Source: Streptomyces sp. NBC_00247 (lineage in GTDB: Bacteria; Actinomycetota; Actinomycetes; Streptomycetales; Streptomycetaceae). Taken from it: a stretch of DNA of 64,000 nt. The notes under the pieces are model-generated. The model was not told the origin of the DNA. It saw only the letters and a program-made list of their open reading frames with translations, and did no database searches. The stretch is from positions 372,001 through 436,000 of the forward strand of contig NZ_CP108093.1 in the NCBI RefSeq assembly GCF_036188265.1. The letters run 5' to 3'. A program made the translations under genes and the position numbers. Each line of letters opens with the position of its first letter. Within the stretch, counting starts at the first letter, position 1. Shown here piece after piece: positions 52,579 through 61,954 of this stretch.

Positions 52579-53438
52579 CACAGCTCCTTGCGGAAATCCC
52601 GGAGGATGTCCTTCGTGCGTCGTGCAGTCGCGGCCTGGGCCGCCATGCGGTCCATGGCCTCGAGGTAGGAAGCCACCTCCGGGCGCGTGTCGAAGTAGAC
52701 GGCGCCGGTCAGGTACTCGCTGAAGACCATGTCCGGGAGTTCGGGCACGCCGAAGCGGAAGAGCACGAACGGGCCGTAGGTCGCGGGGTGGTGGCCGGTC
52801 GCGAACTCCGCGATCTGGAGGGTGATGTGCGTCTGTTCGGAGGCTTCGAGGAGCTTGTCGATCTGTGCGCGCATGGCCTCGGGAGTGCCGACCGGACGCC
52901 GCAGCACTGTCTCGTCCATGACCACCCACAGCCTCGGGGCGTCCGCCTTCGCGAGCAGGCTCTGCCGCTCCATCCGCAGGGCGACGTGCCGCTCGATGTC
53001 CTCGGGACGGGACTGGCCGATCGCGCCGCTCAGCATCACGGAGCGGGCGTAGTCCTCGGTCTGGAGGAGTCCGGGCACGAAGTGCGGTTCGTACATGCGC
53101 AGCAGGCTCGCCGCACCCTCCAGGCTGACGTACATGCTGAACCAGTCGGGCAGCACGTCGTGGTAACGCTGCCACCAGCCGGGCTTGTTGGCCTCCTCGG
53201 CGAGCTCGACGAACGCGTCGTTCTCTTCCTCACCGATCCCGTACGCACGCAACAGGGCCTGCACGTAGGGAATTTTGAGGGCGACCTCGGCCGTCTCCAT
53301 CCGCCGGACCGTGGCGGACGCGACGCGGAGCACCTTGGCCGCTTGGTCGCGGGTCAGTCCGGCACGCTCCCGCAGGTCCTGCAGGCGCCTGCCGAGGACG
53401 ACCTGCCCCACGGTCGGGGCTGACCGGGGCTCGCTCAC
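52578..53438 (-). CDS. XRE-family regulator with DUF5753 domain, partner of DUF397
   Basis: 286 residues, GTG 53438 with GGAGGT six bases upstream. HTH: LRERAGLTRDQAAKVLRVAS then RRMETAEVALKIP (about 23-58). The DUF5753 domain runs from about 85 with YEPHFVPGLLQTEDYARSVM, MERQSLLAKADAPRLWVVMD and FVLFRFGVPELPDMVFSEYL. It overlaps the DUF397 gene by one base, an operon arrangement highly typical of streptomycetes, where such pairs affect development and antibiotic production (known for related pairs, inferred here). Confidence 0.93.
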   Translation of the reverse strand: MSEPRSAPTVGQVVLGRRLQDLRERAGLTRDQAAKVLRVASATVRRMETAEVALKIPYVQALLRAYGIGEEENDAFVELAEEANKPGWWQRYHDVLPDWFSMYVSLEGAASLLRMYEPHFVPGLLQTEDYARSVMLSGAIGQSRPEDIERHVALRMERQSLLAKADAPRLWVVMDETVLRRPVGTPEAMRAQIDKLLEASEQTHITLQIAEFATGHHPATYGPFVLFRFGVPELPDMVFSEYLTGAVYFDTRPEVASYLEAMDRMAAQAATARRTKDILRDFRKEL

Positions 53439-53646
53439 TTCGGACCTCCGATGGTCTCTTCTGTCAGCAGTGTGCCATGCGGGTGGCGACAAATACACGG
53501 TCACTCTGCAAGTTTCAGAGTGCCCCTTGCCAAGTGTCCGCGACAGGGGGAGAGTTGGTGACTGAACCAATTCGTTCGGTCACGCCCGCCCTCTCCCTTG
53601 CGTCGAGGTCCGGGCGTGACGTGGCAACCACTGTGAGGATTCGGTC

Positions 53647-53811
53647 GTGGCACCTGGCAGTGCGCCCATCCCCCGGCCCGCGGGGCCCCGTTGCGGGGCC
53701 GCGGCGTACGGTCGTCGCTCCGCTCCGCCGGCCTCGGCCGCCGGAGCGCGCGGACCGGCCGGTGAAGGTGTCGGAGCCCTTGAGCGGTTCGGCGCGGAGC
53801 AGACGTGTTGA
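53647..53811 (+). CDS. Possible small protein
   Basis: 54 codons from GTG 53647, with GAGGAT eight bases before. It is Ala/Gly/Pro/Arg-rich, ends ALERFGAEQTC, and overlaps the start of the next gene by seven bases, as coupled genes do. Other frames on this stretch are also open, and no homologue was recognised, so it may be spurious. Confidence 0.3.
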   Translation: MAPGSAPIPRPAGPRCGAAAYGRRSAPPASAAGARGPAGEGVGALERFGAEQTC

Positions 53812-54254
53812 GGGGCGCGCTGTCCCGGCTGCGCGGGGACCACCACGCTCCCCGGACCGCGAAGGACGGGGGCCACGCGGGTCCCGCGCGGGCGCGGCTG
53901 CCGCTGCCTCCGGAGCTGAGCACGAACCTGGGGTACGACGCGGTGGGCGTCCCCGCCCGGCACGGATTCCACCTCCTGTCCCATCTGCCCCGTACCGGGT
54001 GCGTGTTCGAGGCCGCCGAGGTGTGGTGGTGGATCGTTCCTTCAGGGTCCGACCAGGACCTGGACTGGCCCGAGCCGGTCGCCTACGCCACCGGGGGCCT
54101 CGTACCGGTTCCCCGGCCCCGGCTCATCCACGGGCCGGACAGCCGCACCCCCTACACGCCTCCGATCCCGCTGTTCCTGATGGTGTGCCAGGTGGCCGGG
54201 GTGACGCCGAGCTGGGGAGCCCTCGGCGGCCGACGGGCGGTCTCCACTCCCTGA
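53805..54254 (+). CDS. Hypothetical protein
   Basis: 149 residues, GTG 53805 with GGAG about seven bases upstream. A compositionally normal globular protein without signal peptide: TNLGYDAVGVPARHGFHLLS, FEAAEVWWWIVPSGSDQDL, PPIPLFLMVCQVAGVTPSWG. The Trp-rich WWWIVPSGSD and the DLDWPEP segments are distinctive. I do not recognise the family; similar proteins occur near regulators in streptomycetes but no role is known to me. Confidence 0.6.
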   Translation: MLRGALSRLRGDHHAPRTAKDGGHAGPARARLPLPPELSTNLGYDAVGVPARHGFHLLSHLPRTGCVFEAAEVWWWIVPSGSDQDLDWPEPVAYATGGLVPVPRPRLIHGPDSRTPYTPPIPLFLMVCQVAGVTPSWGALGGRRAVSTP

Positions 54255-54404
54255 GGGACCCCCTCGACCCGGTCGGCCGGGACCCGCACTCCGGGGCCCG
54301 GCCCGCCGTCGCACGGCACTGTCAGTGGTCGGTTCCAGAATGAATGCAGCGATCGGGAGACCCGCCGAGCGGCGGGCCGTACTGAGGTTGAGGGGGCGGC
54401 GCGG

Positions 54405-57400
54405 ATGCGGCGCTGGGAGCTGGTGGAAGGCACTGCGTCGAAGTTCTGGGAGACCGGGGCGGTCGGCGTCGCGGTCACCGTGCGGTACGGCCGCTGCGGG
54501 TCCGAAGGACGCACCCGGACGCAGGAGTACGCCTCCGAGGAGGCTGCGCACGCGAAGGTCCGCAGGACCATAGCGGAGAAGGTGCGCAAGGGGTACGAGG
54601 AGGTGGCGGCGTCCGCGTCCGCCCCGACCGCCCCCCTCTCCACCGCCACCGCGCACCCCCACGCGGTGCCCGTGGCCGCCGTCCGGTCCGGTGTGCGGGG
54701 AGCGCCGGTGCTGCCGGACGAAGACACCTTCGAACTCCCGCTGAGCTGGCGCCGGGTGCTTTACCCCCGGCGGGGCGGCTGCGCCCGACCCCTGAGCAGG
54801 CCCACCGAGGAGACCTTGGCGCAGGTCGGGGAACGGATCGCCGGTGAGGCGGCCTGGATCGAGCTGATACTCACCGAGCCCGGCTCGGACCCCGACCTCG
54901 TCGAGGCGACCCGGGCCCATCTCGCCGGCAGTCCCTCACCCGCCGGGGCCGCCGCGCTGGCGGCCGTCGTCTCCTTGGGGGAGACGGCTCCTTCGAGCTG
55001 GGTGGACACCTGGGTGGCGGAGTGCGGGCTGCCCTTCGCCGCACGCGCGGCCCAGGAGCTCCAGACCATCAAGGCGCACAGTTACCACGCCCTGGGACGG
55101 CGGGTGAAGGGTGCGCTGAAGCGGGTCTCCCTCTCCTCCTCCCTGCACTGGCACCACGGCTCGCTGAACGTGGCCGCCCGGGCCCGCGCCCACATCGCCG
55201 CGGCGGACGAGCCCACCTACCGCGCCACCGTGGCGGCGCTGGAGGCCGCCCGCGGGGACTGCCACCACCGGATCGCCGCCGCCTTCCTGGCCCCGAGCGA
55301 GACGGAGTGGGTCGACGCCCTCCTGTCGGAGCCGGCCGTGCTCGCCGAGGACCACTACGTCCTGCAGCGCATGGTGCTCTGCTCGCTGACGTCGGCCGAC
55401 CAGCTGGCCCGGCTGTCGTACCGTCCGGACCACACCCTCGCCGTGATCGCGACGCTCGCCGATGGCCTCGGGACGGCCGTCGCACCGCTGCTCCGGAAGT
55501 ACCTCGATCACGGCCAGCATTACTCCGAGGGCGTCAAGGCGGTCTCCGCGGCGCTCACCGAACTCCCCACCGACGAGGCCTTCAACGTCCTGCTCCACCA
55601 CAAGGAGCTGAAGCAGGTCCGCGCGGCACTGCTCGACGCGATGCGCCGCTATCCGGTACGGGCCCTGCGGCTGCTCTCCGCCGACGTCCGGTACAACACG
55701 CCCACGAGGTCGCGTGCCTCGCGGCAGCTGCTGCACGCCCACATCAACACCCACCGCCCGCTGGTGTCCGCCCTGCTGCCGACGCTGCCGGAGGATCTGG
55801 CGGAGGTGGTGGGCCCGCTGCTGAACCCGGTGTCCCGCTTCCCCGAGGCGTCCCTGGCGTCCCTGCCCACCGGGCTCACACGGCCCCCGTGGTCCCGCCC
55901 GCGCGCCGGTGCCGCCGTCCCGGTGAACACCGGCGAGGACGCTCTGCCCGCGCCGGAGCTGCGCTGGCTCCCGGGCGAGCGGGAGGAGTGGGCGCGCTGT
56001 TCCACCTGGTACACCCGCCCCCAGCACGACGGCGATTACGAGAAGGTGTTCTCCTCCCAGCTCGAAGGGCTGAACAGCACCGGGCTGCGGCCCGCTTGGA
56101 TCTTCCTGCACGCACCCGTGGAGCGCGTCGCACCGGCCCTGGCCACCTGGGGGCCGACGGACCTCTGGGACGGGGCGGACACCCTGCGGCCGATCGTCGC
56201 GCGCTTCGGGATCGACGCGCTGCCGCTCCTGCTGCGCACCGTCCCCCGCCAGCCGAGCACCATGGCGGCGCTGTTCCTGCCGTTCGTGGACGCGGCCGTC
56301 GCCCGGCACATGGCCGACTGGGCGGCCCGGCTGAAGTCCACCGCCGCGACGGCCCGGACGTGGTTCGCGCGCCACGGCGCCGCGGCAGCGGTGTTCCTGG
56401 TACCGGACGCGGTCGGCAAGCCGGGTGCCCCTCGGCGTGCGGCCGAACGGGCGCTGCTCCAGATCGCGGCGGTGCACGGCGAGCGGACGGTCCGCGAGGC
56501 CGCGGACCGCTACTGCGCCGACGCGGTGCGGTCGGTGGAGGCGCTGCTGATCAGCGACCCGTTGGAGCGCGCGCTGCCGGAGAAGCTGCCGGTACTGCCG
56601 AACTGGGCGGAGCCGGGGCTCCTGCCGCAACTGCTGACGCGTACCGGTGAGGCGCTGCCCGCCGAGGTGGTGCGCAACGCCCTGACGATGTTCGCGCTCT
56701 CACGGCCGGGCGAGGTCTACCCGGGTGTCGCCGCGCTGCGCGCGGCCACCGCACCGGACTCGCTCGCCGGGTTCGCCTGGGCCGTCTTCGAGCAGTGGCT
56801 CGACGCGCGACTGCCGACCAGGGAGTCCTGGGCGCTGTACGTCCTGGGCGAGGTGGGGAACGACGAGACCGTCCGGCGTCTCACACCGGTCGTCCGCGCC
56901 TGGCCCGGCGAGGGCGCGCACCACCGGGCGGTCGAAGGACTGGACGTGCTGGCGGCGATCGGCAGCGAGGTGGCACTGCTGCAGCTGCACGACATCGGCC
57001 GGCGGGTGAAGTTCAAGGCGTTGAAGACGCGCGCCCAGGAGAAGATCGCCGAGGTGGCCGCGGTGCTGGGGCTCACCGCCGAACAGCTGTCGGACCGGCT
57101 GGTGCCGGACTTCGGGCTGGACGCGGACGGCTCGACGGTCGTGGACTACGGCCCGCGCCGGTTCACCGTCGGCTTCGACGAACGCCTCGGTCCGTACGTC
57201 CTGGACGGGGCGGGGAAACGGCGCAAGGATCTGCCGGCCCCGGTGGCCCGGGACGACGGGGATCTGGCCACGGAGGGGCGCAAGCGGTTCCTGGCGCTGA
57301 AGAAGGATGTGCGGACCGTCGCCTCCGGACAGGTGCGACGCCTGGAGGCGGCCATGGTCTCGGGCCGGTCCTGGTCGGCACGGGAGTTCCAGGACCTGTT

Positions 57401-58103
57401 CGTCGCCCATCCGTTGGTGGGGCACCTGGTGCGGCGGCTGGTGTGGCTGAGCGAGTCCCGGGGTACGACGACCGCCTTCCGGGTCACCGGGGAGAGGACG
57501 TTGGCCGACGTGCGCGACCAGGCGTTCGCGCTGCCCTCTCGTGGTTCCGTCCGGCTGGCCCACCCGCTCCGTCTCGGCGACGGGCTGAAGGTCTGGTCCG
57601 AGGTCTTCGCCCGCCAGGAGCTGTCCCAGCCGTTCCCCCAACTGGAGCGCGAGGTCTTCTCCCTGACGGACGAGGAGCGGACGAGCAATCGGCTGGCGCG
57701 TTTCGAGGGCGTCACCGTGCCCACGGTCGCGGTGCTGGGCCTGGAGCGGCGCGGCTGGGAACGTGGTGCGCCGCAGGACGCCGGGGTCGAGGGCTGGATC
57801 TCCAAACGCCTCGGCGAGGAGCTGTACCTCGTCGTCGGCTTCTACGAGGGCATCGTGGCCGGTTCCCCGGAGGCATTCCCCGAGCAGCGGCTGGAAGCGG
57901 TCTGGCTCGGCGACCGCCCGGGGGACCACTGGCCCCGCGGGACGTACCACCACATGTTCGGCGCCTTGGACCCGGTGACGGCGTCCGAGGCGCTCGCGGA
58001 CCTGACGGTGCTCGGGGGAGTCCGTCGGGCCCCGGCCGTCGGCGGTCCGGCCCGGGTCGCGGGCCGGACCGTCACGGTGGGAGGTCAGGGCCGTTCGAGG
58101 TAG
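54405..58103 (+). CDS. WGR domain and DUF4132 protein
   Basis: 1232 residues, ATG 54405. The N-terminal ~75 residues are a WGR domain: WELVEGTASKFWETGAVGVA, then VTVRYGRCGSEGRTRTQEY, ending AEKVRKGYEE. The middle shows HEAT-like helical repeats. The C-terminal ~250 residues match DUF4132 (AREFQDLFVAHPLVGHLVRR, RLVWLSESRGTTTAFRVTG). Similar proteins occur with MoxR/VWA systems or poly-ADP-ribose-like WGR proteins, but no such partner is present, and function is unknown. The 3' end overlaps the convergent GH4 gene by 19 bp. Confidence 0.85.
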   Translation: MRRWELVEGTASKFWETGAVGVAVTVRYGRCGSEGRTRTQEYASEEAAHAKVRRTIAEKVRKGYEEVAASASAPTAPLSTATAHPHAVPVAAVRSGVRGAPVLPDEDTFELPLSWRRVLYPRRGGCARPLSRPTEETLAQVGERIAGEAAWIELILTEPGSDPDLVEATRAHLAGSPSPAGAAALAAVVSLGETAPSSWVDTWVAECGLPFAARAAQELQTIKAHSYHALGRRVKGALKRVSLSSSLHWHHGSLNVAARARAHIAAADEPTYRATVAALEAARGDCHHRIAAAFLAPSETEWVDALLSEPAVLAEDHYVLQRMVLCSLTSADQLARLSYRPDHTLAVIATLADGLGTAVAPLLRKYLDHGQHYSEGVKAVSAALTELPTDEAFNVLLHHKELKQVRAALLDAMRRYPVRALRLLSADVRYNTPTRSRASRQLLHAHINTHRPLVSALLPTLPEDLAEVVGPLLNPVSRFPEASLASLPTGLTRPPWSRPRAGAAVPVNTGEDALPAPELRWLPGEREEWARCSTWYTRPQHDGDYEKVFSSQLEGLNSTGLRPAWIFLHAPVERVAPALATWGPTDLWDGADTLRPIVARFGIDALPLLLRTVPRQPSTMAALFLPFVDAAVARHMADWAARLKSTAATARTWFARHGAAAAVFLVPDAVGKPGAPRRAAERALLQIAAVHGERTVREAADRYCADAVRSVEALLISDPLERALPEKLPVLPNWAEPGLLPQLLTRTGEALPAEVVRNALTMFALSRPGEVYPGVAALRAATAPDSLAGFAWAVFEQWLDARLPTRESWALYVLGEVGNDETVRRLTPVVRAWPGEGAHHRAVEGLDVLAAIGSEVALLQLHDIGRRVKFKALKTRAQEKIAEVAAVLGLTAEQLSDRLVPDFGLDADGSTVVDYGPRRFTVGFDERLGPYVLDGAGKRRKDLPAPVARDDGDLATEGRKRFLALKKDVRTVASGQVRRLEAAMVSGRSWSAREFQDLFVAHPLVGHLVRRLVWLSESRGTTTAFRVTGERTLADVRDQAFALPSRGSVRLAHPLRLGDGLKVWSEVFARQELSQPFPQLEREVFSLTDEERTSNRLARFEGVTVPTVAVLGLERRGWERGAPQDAGVEGWISKRLGEELYLVVGFYEGIVAGSPEAFPEQRLEAVWLGDRPGDHWPRGTYHHMFGALDPVTASEALADLTVLGGVRRAPAVGGPARVAGRTVTVGGQGRSR

Positions 58104-59431
58104 GCCAGCTGGGGGTGGACGAGGGTGTACGCGTCGACCAGCTCGCGGGCCACGTGGACGGAGTCCACGAGCGGGTGCAGCGCGAACGCCCGGACGGCGG
58201 CGGAGCGTGATCCGCTTTCGGCCGCGTCGAGCACGGCGCGTTCGACGGCCTTCACGGAGGTGACGAGTCCGGCCGCGTGGTACGGAAGCGGGCTCACGGC
58301 CACCGGGTGGGCGCCGTTCGCGTCGACGAGGCAGGGCACTTCGACCACGGCGTCCGCGTCGAGCACCGAAAGGGTGTTGCCGTTGCGGACGTTGAGGATC
58401 AGTGAGGTGCGCTCGTTGCGGGCGACGGCGCGCATGAGGGCGAGGGCGACCTGTTCGTAGCCGCCTGACTCCAGATCGCTCGCGGCACGGTCCCCGGCCC
58501 CCGCGACCTCGCGGTTCTCCGACATGTAGGTGGCCTCGCGCTCGGCGCGGGTGCGGTCCCAGGTGGCGAGGGCGGGTGTGCCGGGTTCACGCATGCGCGC
58601 GTAGAAACCCTGCTGCTGCTCGCGGAGGAAGGCGCCCCGGGTCAGCTCGGCCTGCTGGTAGGCGCGGACCGCCTCGCGGTTGAAGTAGTAGTAGTGCAGG
58701 TACTCGTTGGGGACGGCGCCGAGCGAGCGGATCAGGTCGGTGCCGAAGAGCTTCCCCTCCTCGAAGGAGCCGAGCAACGTGTCGTCGGCGAGCAGCCGGG
58801 GAAGCTCGTCGCGCCCGTTCACGTACAGGCCCTGGACCCAGCCCAGGTGGTTGAGGCCCGCGTAGTCGATCCAGGCGCGGTCCGGGTCGGCGCCGAGGAC
58901 CCGGGCGATCCGGCGGCCCAGCCCCACGGGGGTGTCGCAGATGCCGACGACCCGGTTCCCCAGGTGCCGGGACATCGCCTCGGTCACCATGCCGGCGGGG
59001 TTGGTGAAGTTGATGACCCAGGCGTCCGGGGCGAGCCGGGCGATGCGGCGGGCGAGGTCGACCGCGACCGGAACGGTGCGCAGCCCGTACGCGATGCCGC
59101 CCGCCCCTACCGTCTCCTGCCCCAGTACCCCGGCGTCCAGGGCCACCCGTTCGTCGGCGGCACGACCGGCGAGCCCGCCGACCCGGATCGCCGAGAAGAC
59201 GAAGTCCGCGCCCTTCAGGGCCTCGTCGAGGTCGGTCGTGGCCAGGACGACGGGTGCGTCCGGTACTCCCCGGGCCTGTTCGTCCAGCACCCGGGCGACG
59301 GCCGTGAGGCGGTCGTGGTCCGTGTCGTAGAGGGTGACCCGGGAGACGCGGCCCTCGGCGTGATCGCCGAGCAGTGCCCCGTACACCAGGGGGACCCGGA
59401 ATCCGCCACCGCCAAGAATTGTCAGCTTCAC
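58085..59431 (-). CDS. GH4 family 6-phospho-beta-glucosidase-like enzyme
   Basis: 448 residues, GTG 59431. Family 4 glycosidase that uses NAD+ and a divalent metal in a redox-elimination mechanism. N-terminal NAD-binding LTILGGGGFRVPLVYGALLG, the VINFTNPAGMVTEAM motif, the metal-binding Cys in VGICDTPVG and His in GLNHLGWV are all visible. Substrates of GH4 are sugar-6-phosphates or glycosides; which one cannot be stated here. No PTS or ABC sugar transporter is adjacent. It converges with the WGR/DUF4132 gene. Confidence 0.9.
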   Translation of the reverse strand: MKLTILGGGGFRVPLVYGALLGDHAEGRVSRVTLYDTDHDRLTAVARVLDEQARGVPDAPVVLATTDLDEALKGADFVFSAIRVGGLAGRAADERVALDAGVLGQETVGAGGIAYGLRTVPVAVDLARRIARLAPDAWVINFTNPAGMVTEAMSRHLGNRVVGICDTPVGLGRRIARVLGADPDRAWIDYAGLNHLGWVQGLYVNGRDELPRLLADDTLLGSFEEGKLFGTDLIRSLGAVPNEYLHYYYFNREAVRAYQQAELTRGAFLREQQQGFYARMREPGTPALATWDRTRAEREATYMSENREVAGAGDRAASDLESGGYEQVALALMRAVARNERTSLILNVRNGNTLSVLDADAVVEVPCLVDANGAHPVAVSPLPYHAAGLVTSVKAVERAVLDAAESGSRSAAVRAFALHPLVDSVHVARELVDAYTLVHPQLAYLERP

Positions 59432-59581
59432 GCTGCTCGATGGTACGGGTCCGGCTCCGGCCCGCCGGGACGCGAGGGGCGGCGGGCCGGGGCTCCGGCC
59501 CGCCGGGCGTGCCGGAGGCCGTGCCCGGCCCGGCACGTTCCCGGGTGGTCCGGGCGTCCCGTGTCCGTCGGTCAGTACTGG

Positions 59582-61087
59582 TCAGTACCCCTTCCACCAG
59601 CTGGAGACGGCCTGCCACAGCCGGCCCGTGGTGCTCCGGGTGCGCTGGTCCGGGATCACCGGGGCCGGGTCGCCGTCGGCCTGGGGCGCGGCGGTCTCCT
59701 TGCCGCCGGCCGGCCGGCCGGACGTGCGCGGCGAGGACGAGATCTCCCAGTCGCTGCGGGGGCCGGAGCGGGCGGCCATCGCCGTCATGGGTTCGTCGTC
59801 GATCTCCTGTTGCGGACTGGGCGCGAACTGGACGGGGAGTTCGGTCAGATGGCGCGACATGATGTTGCCCATCCAGCGCAGCCCGCTCTCCTCCACGGCG
59901 AGTTCGAGGTCGGGCAGCCGCATGAGTAGCGCGTCGACCCCGACGTCCGCGATGGCGCGGCCGATGTCCTGCCCCGGGCACTCGTGGGGGCCGCCGCTGA
60001 AGGCGAGGTGGGCGCGGTTGCCCTCCATGCCGGCGCTGAGGTCGGGCCGGACGGCGGGGTCGCTGTTGGCTCCCGCGATGCTGATGAGCATGGCGTCGCC
60101 GGCCTTGATGTGCTTCCCGCCGAGCTCGGTGTCGCCGACCGCCCAGCGGCCGAAGACGGCGGAGAACGGGGGCTCGTCCCAGAGCGTCTGCTCCACCGCC
60201 TCGGGGACGGTCATGTGGCCGCCGCTGAGCCGCGCCCGGAAGCGGGGGTCGGTCAGCACCATCCGGATCACGTTGGCGATCAGGTTGGCGGTGGACTCGT
60301 ACGCCGCGATGAGCGTCAGCCGGAGGTGTTCGATGACCTCGATGTCGCTCATCGCGGCGGGGTGCTCGACCAGCCAGCTGGCGAAGTCGGACTCCGGGGA
60401 GGTGCGGCGGCGCTCCACGAGGCGGGTGAGCACGCCGACGACGTACGCGTTGCTGGTGACGGCGGTCTCGGTGCCGCGCGTCATGTCGCGGGCGGCCTGC
60501 ACCAGCCGGTCGTCGTACTCCTCGGGCATGCCGAAGATCGCGCACATGACCATCATCGGCAGGTGTTCGGCGAACTGGCTGACGATGTCGGCGGTGCCCT
60601 TGAGGCAGAAGTCGTTGACGAGGCGGTTGCTGAACCGGTTGATGTGGCGCCGCACGCCGCGCGTGTCGATCCGGCCCATGCTGTCCGTGATCGCGCCGCG
60701 CTGGCGTTCATGGGTCGCGCCGTCCGCGAAGACGCACACGGGCTGGTAGGTGAAGATCGGCGCGAGGGGGTGCTCGGGGCCCACGGTGCCGTCCTGCAGG
60801 GCGCGCCAGCGCCGGGAGTCGCGGGAGAACTGCGAGGGGGTCCGGGTGACGTGGAGGTTCTCGCTGTGGCCGAGGACGAGCCAGGCGGGTACGTCACCGT
60901 GGAGCAGCACCGGGGCGACGCTGCCGTGTTCGGCGCGCAGCTTCTCGTTCAGCCCGACGATGTCGTTCTCCACCTCGGGGCCGTAGTAGCGGCGCAGCCC
61001 GCCGGGGCCGAGTCCGTGGGCGGGGCACCCTGGCGGCGGGGCGGCTCCCGCCGGTGCTCCGGGTTCGTGGGAGAAGGGGGTTGTCAC
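59582..61087 (-). CDS. CYP157-like cytochrome P450 of the conservon, lacking ExxR
   Basis: 501 residues, GTG 61087 with GGAG upstream. I-helix LRLTLIAAYESTANLI; heme loop FSGGPHECPGQDIG with Cys370. In the K-helix the usual ExxR is replaced by EQTLW (Glu299...Trp303), so the Arg of the conserved ERR triad is absent, as reported for the CYP157 family (EQSLW in S. coelicolor CYP157C1). A C-terminal ~65-residue extension after the P450 core (QQEIDDEP onward) is Ser/Thr/Pro-rich. It follows the cvn genes as in other conservons. Its reaction is not known. Confidence 0.9.
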   Translation of the reverse strand: MTTPFSHEPGAPAGAAPPPGCPAHGLGPGGLRRYYGPEVENDIVGLNEKLRAEHGSVAPVLLHGDVPAWLVLGHSENLHVTRTPSQFSRDSRRWRALQDGTVGPEHPLAPIFTYQPVCVFADGATHERQRGAITDSMGRIDTRGVRRHINRFSNRLVNDFCLKGTADIVSQFAEHLPMMVMCAIFGMPEEYDDRLVQAARDMTRGTETAVTSNAYVVGVLTRLVERRRTSPESDFASWLVEHPAAMSDIEVIEHLRLTLIAAYESTANLIANVIRMVLTDPRFRARLSGGHMTVPEAVEQTLWDEPPFSAVFGRWAVGDTELGGKHIKAGDAMLISIAGANSDPAVRPDLSAGMEGNRAHLAFSGGPHECPGQDIGRAIADVGVDALLMRLPDLELAVEESGLRWMGNIMSRHLTELPVQFAPSPQQEIDDEPMTAMAARSGPRSDWEISSSPRTSGRPAGGKETAAPQADGDPAPVIPDQRTRSTTGRLWQAVSSWWKGY

Positions 61088-61297
61088 AGTGGCTCCAGGG
61101 ATGAGGCTTCACAGGGTCGCGCGGGCGTGCCGCGCGGGCGGAGAGGGGGCTTCGGGGACAGCTCTCAGGGGGTCCCGGCGGACCGCGGCCGGGGACGGGT
61201 GCCCGGTCCGGCACCTCGCGCCGGAACGACGCGTGGCGCCGGAGCCGCGCCGGGACCGGCCTGCTCCACCGGACACCCCCGGCGCCGCGCGGCTCGT

Positions 61298-61338
61298 GTC
61301 CGGGTGGCCTGCCGGACGGTCCGGCAGGCCACCCGGAC
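61298..61338. terminator. Long hairpin between the cvn GTPase and the P450
   Basis: A perfect 18-bp stem (61298-61315 and 61321-61338) with a five-base loop ACGGT lies immediately after the stop of the GTPase gene. It probably terminates or attenuates the cvn transcript, so the P450 gene may depend on read-through or its own promoter within the 250-bp gap. Confidence 0.75.
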
Positions 61339-61339
61339 G

Positions 61340-61954
61340 TCATGCGAGAGGTACGGCCAGGCTGTGCAGGTAGCGCATGAGCGTCATCAGCACGTCCCGG
61401 CTCGACGTCCTCAGCCGCGCGTCGCAGTCGATCATGGGGACTTCGTCGGGCAGGTCGAGCGCCCGCCGCAGCGACTCGACCGGATGGTGCGGGGCGTCGG
61501 GGAAGGTGTTGACGGCGACGACGAACGGCACCCCGCGCTCTTCCAGGCGTCCGATGACGTCGAAGCTGGTTTCGAGGCGGCGGGTGTCGATCAGCACGAC
61601 GGCACCGAGGGCGCCCTCGAAGAGGCCGTTCCACAGGAACCAGAAGCGTTCCTGGCCCGGCGTGCCGAACAGGTAGAGGATCAGTTCCTCGCTGAGGCTG
61701 ATCCGGCCGAAGTCCATGGCGACGGTGGTGGCGGTCTTGCTCTCCACCCCGGCGTTGTCGTCGACGCCGACGCCTGCCTGCGTCATGGTCTCTTCGGTCG
61801 TCAGAGGCCGGATCTCGCTGACCGAACCGACCATGGTCGTCTTGCCGACCCCGAACCCGCCGACGATCACCACCTTCACCGCGGCGGTGGCCGTGGTGGG
61901 CAGGACGTCCTCGGTACGGGGGCCGGTGATCGTGTCAGAGCTTCTGAAGTCCAT
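61340..61954 (-). CDS. cvnD: Conservon small GTPase (CvnD-like)
   Basis: 204 residues, ATG 61954. Ras-like GTP-binding motifs: G1 GGFGVGKTTMV, G3-like YLFGTPGQERFWFLW and the G4 segment VVAVNTFPD. CvnD proteins are cytosolic GTPases that act with CvnA-C in a prokaryotic analogue of a G-protein-coupled signalling cascade. The start overlaps the DUF742 gene by 20 bp, indicating a coupled operon. Confidence 0.93.
   Translation of the reverse strand: MDFRSSDTITGPRTEDVLPTTATAAVKVVIVGGFGVGKTTMVGSVSEIRPLTTEETMTQAGVGVDDNAGVESKTATTVAMDFGRISLSEELILYLFGTPGQERFWFLWNGLFEGALGAVVLIDTRRLETSFDVIGRLEERGVPFVVAVNTFPDAPHHPVESLRRALDLPDEVPMIDCDARLRTSSRDVLMTLMRYLHSLAVPLA

Noticed and set aside
53477..54343. Long plus-strand frame after the XRE gene
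   Set aside because: Arg/Pro/Ser-rich translation overlapping a better-supported gene in another frame (53805-54254).
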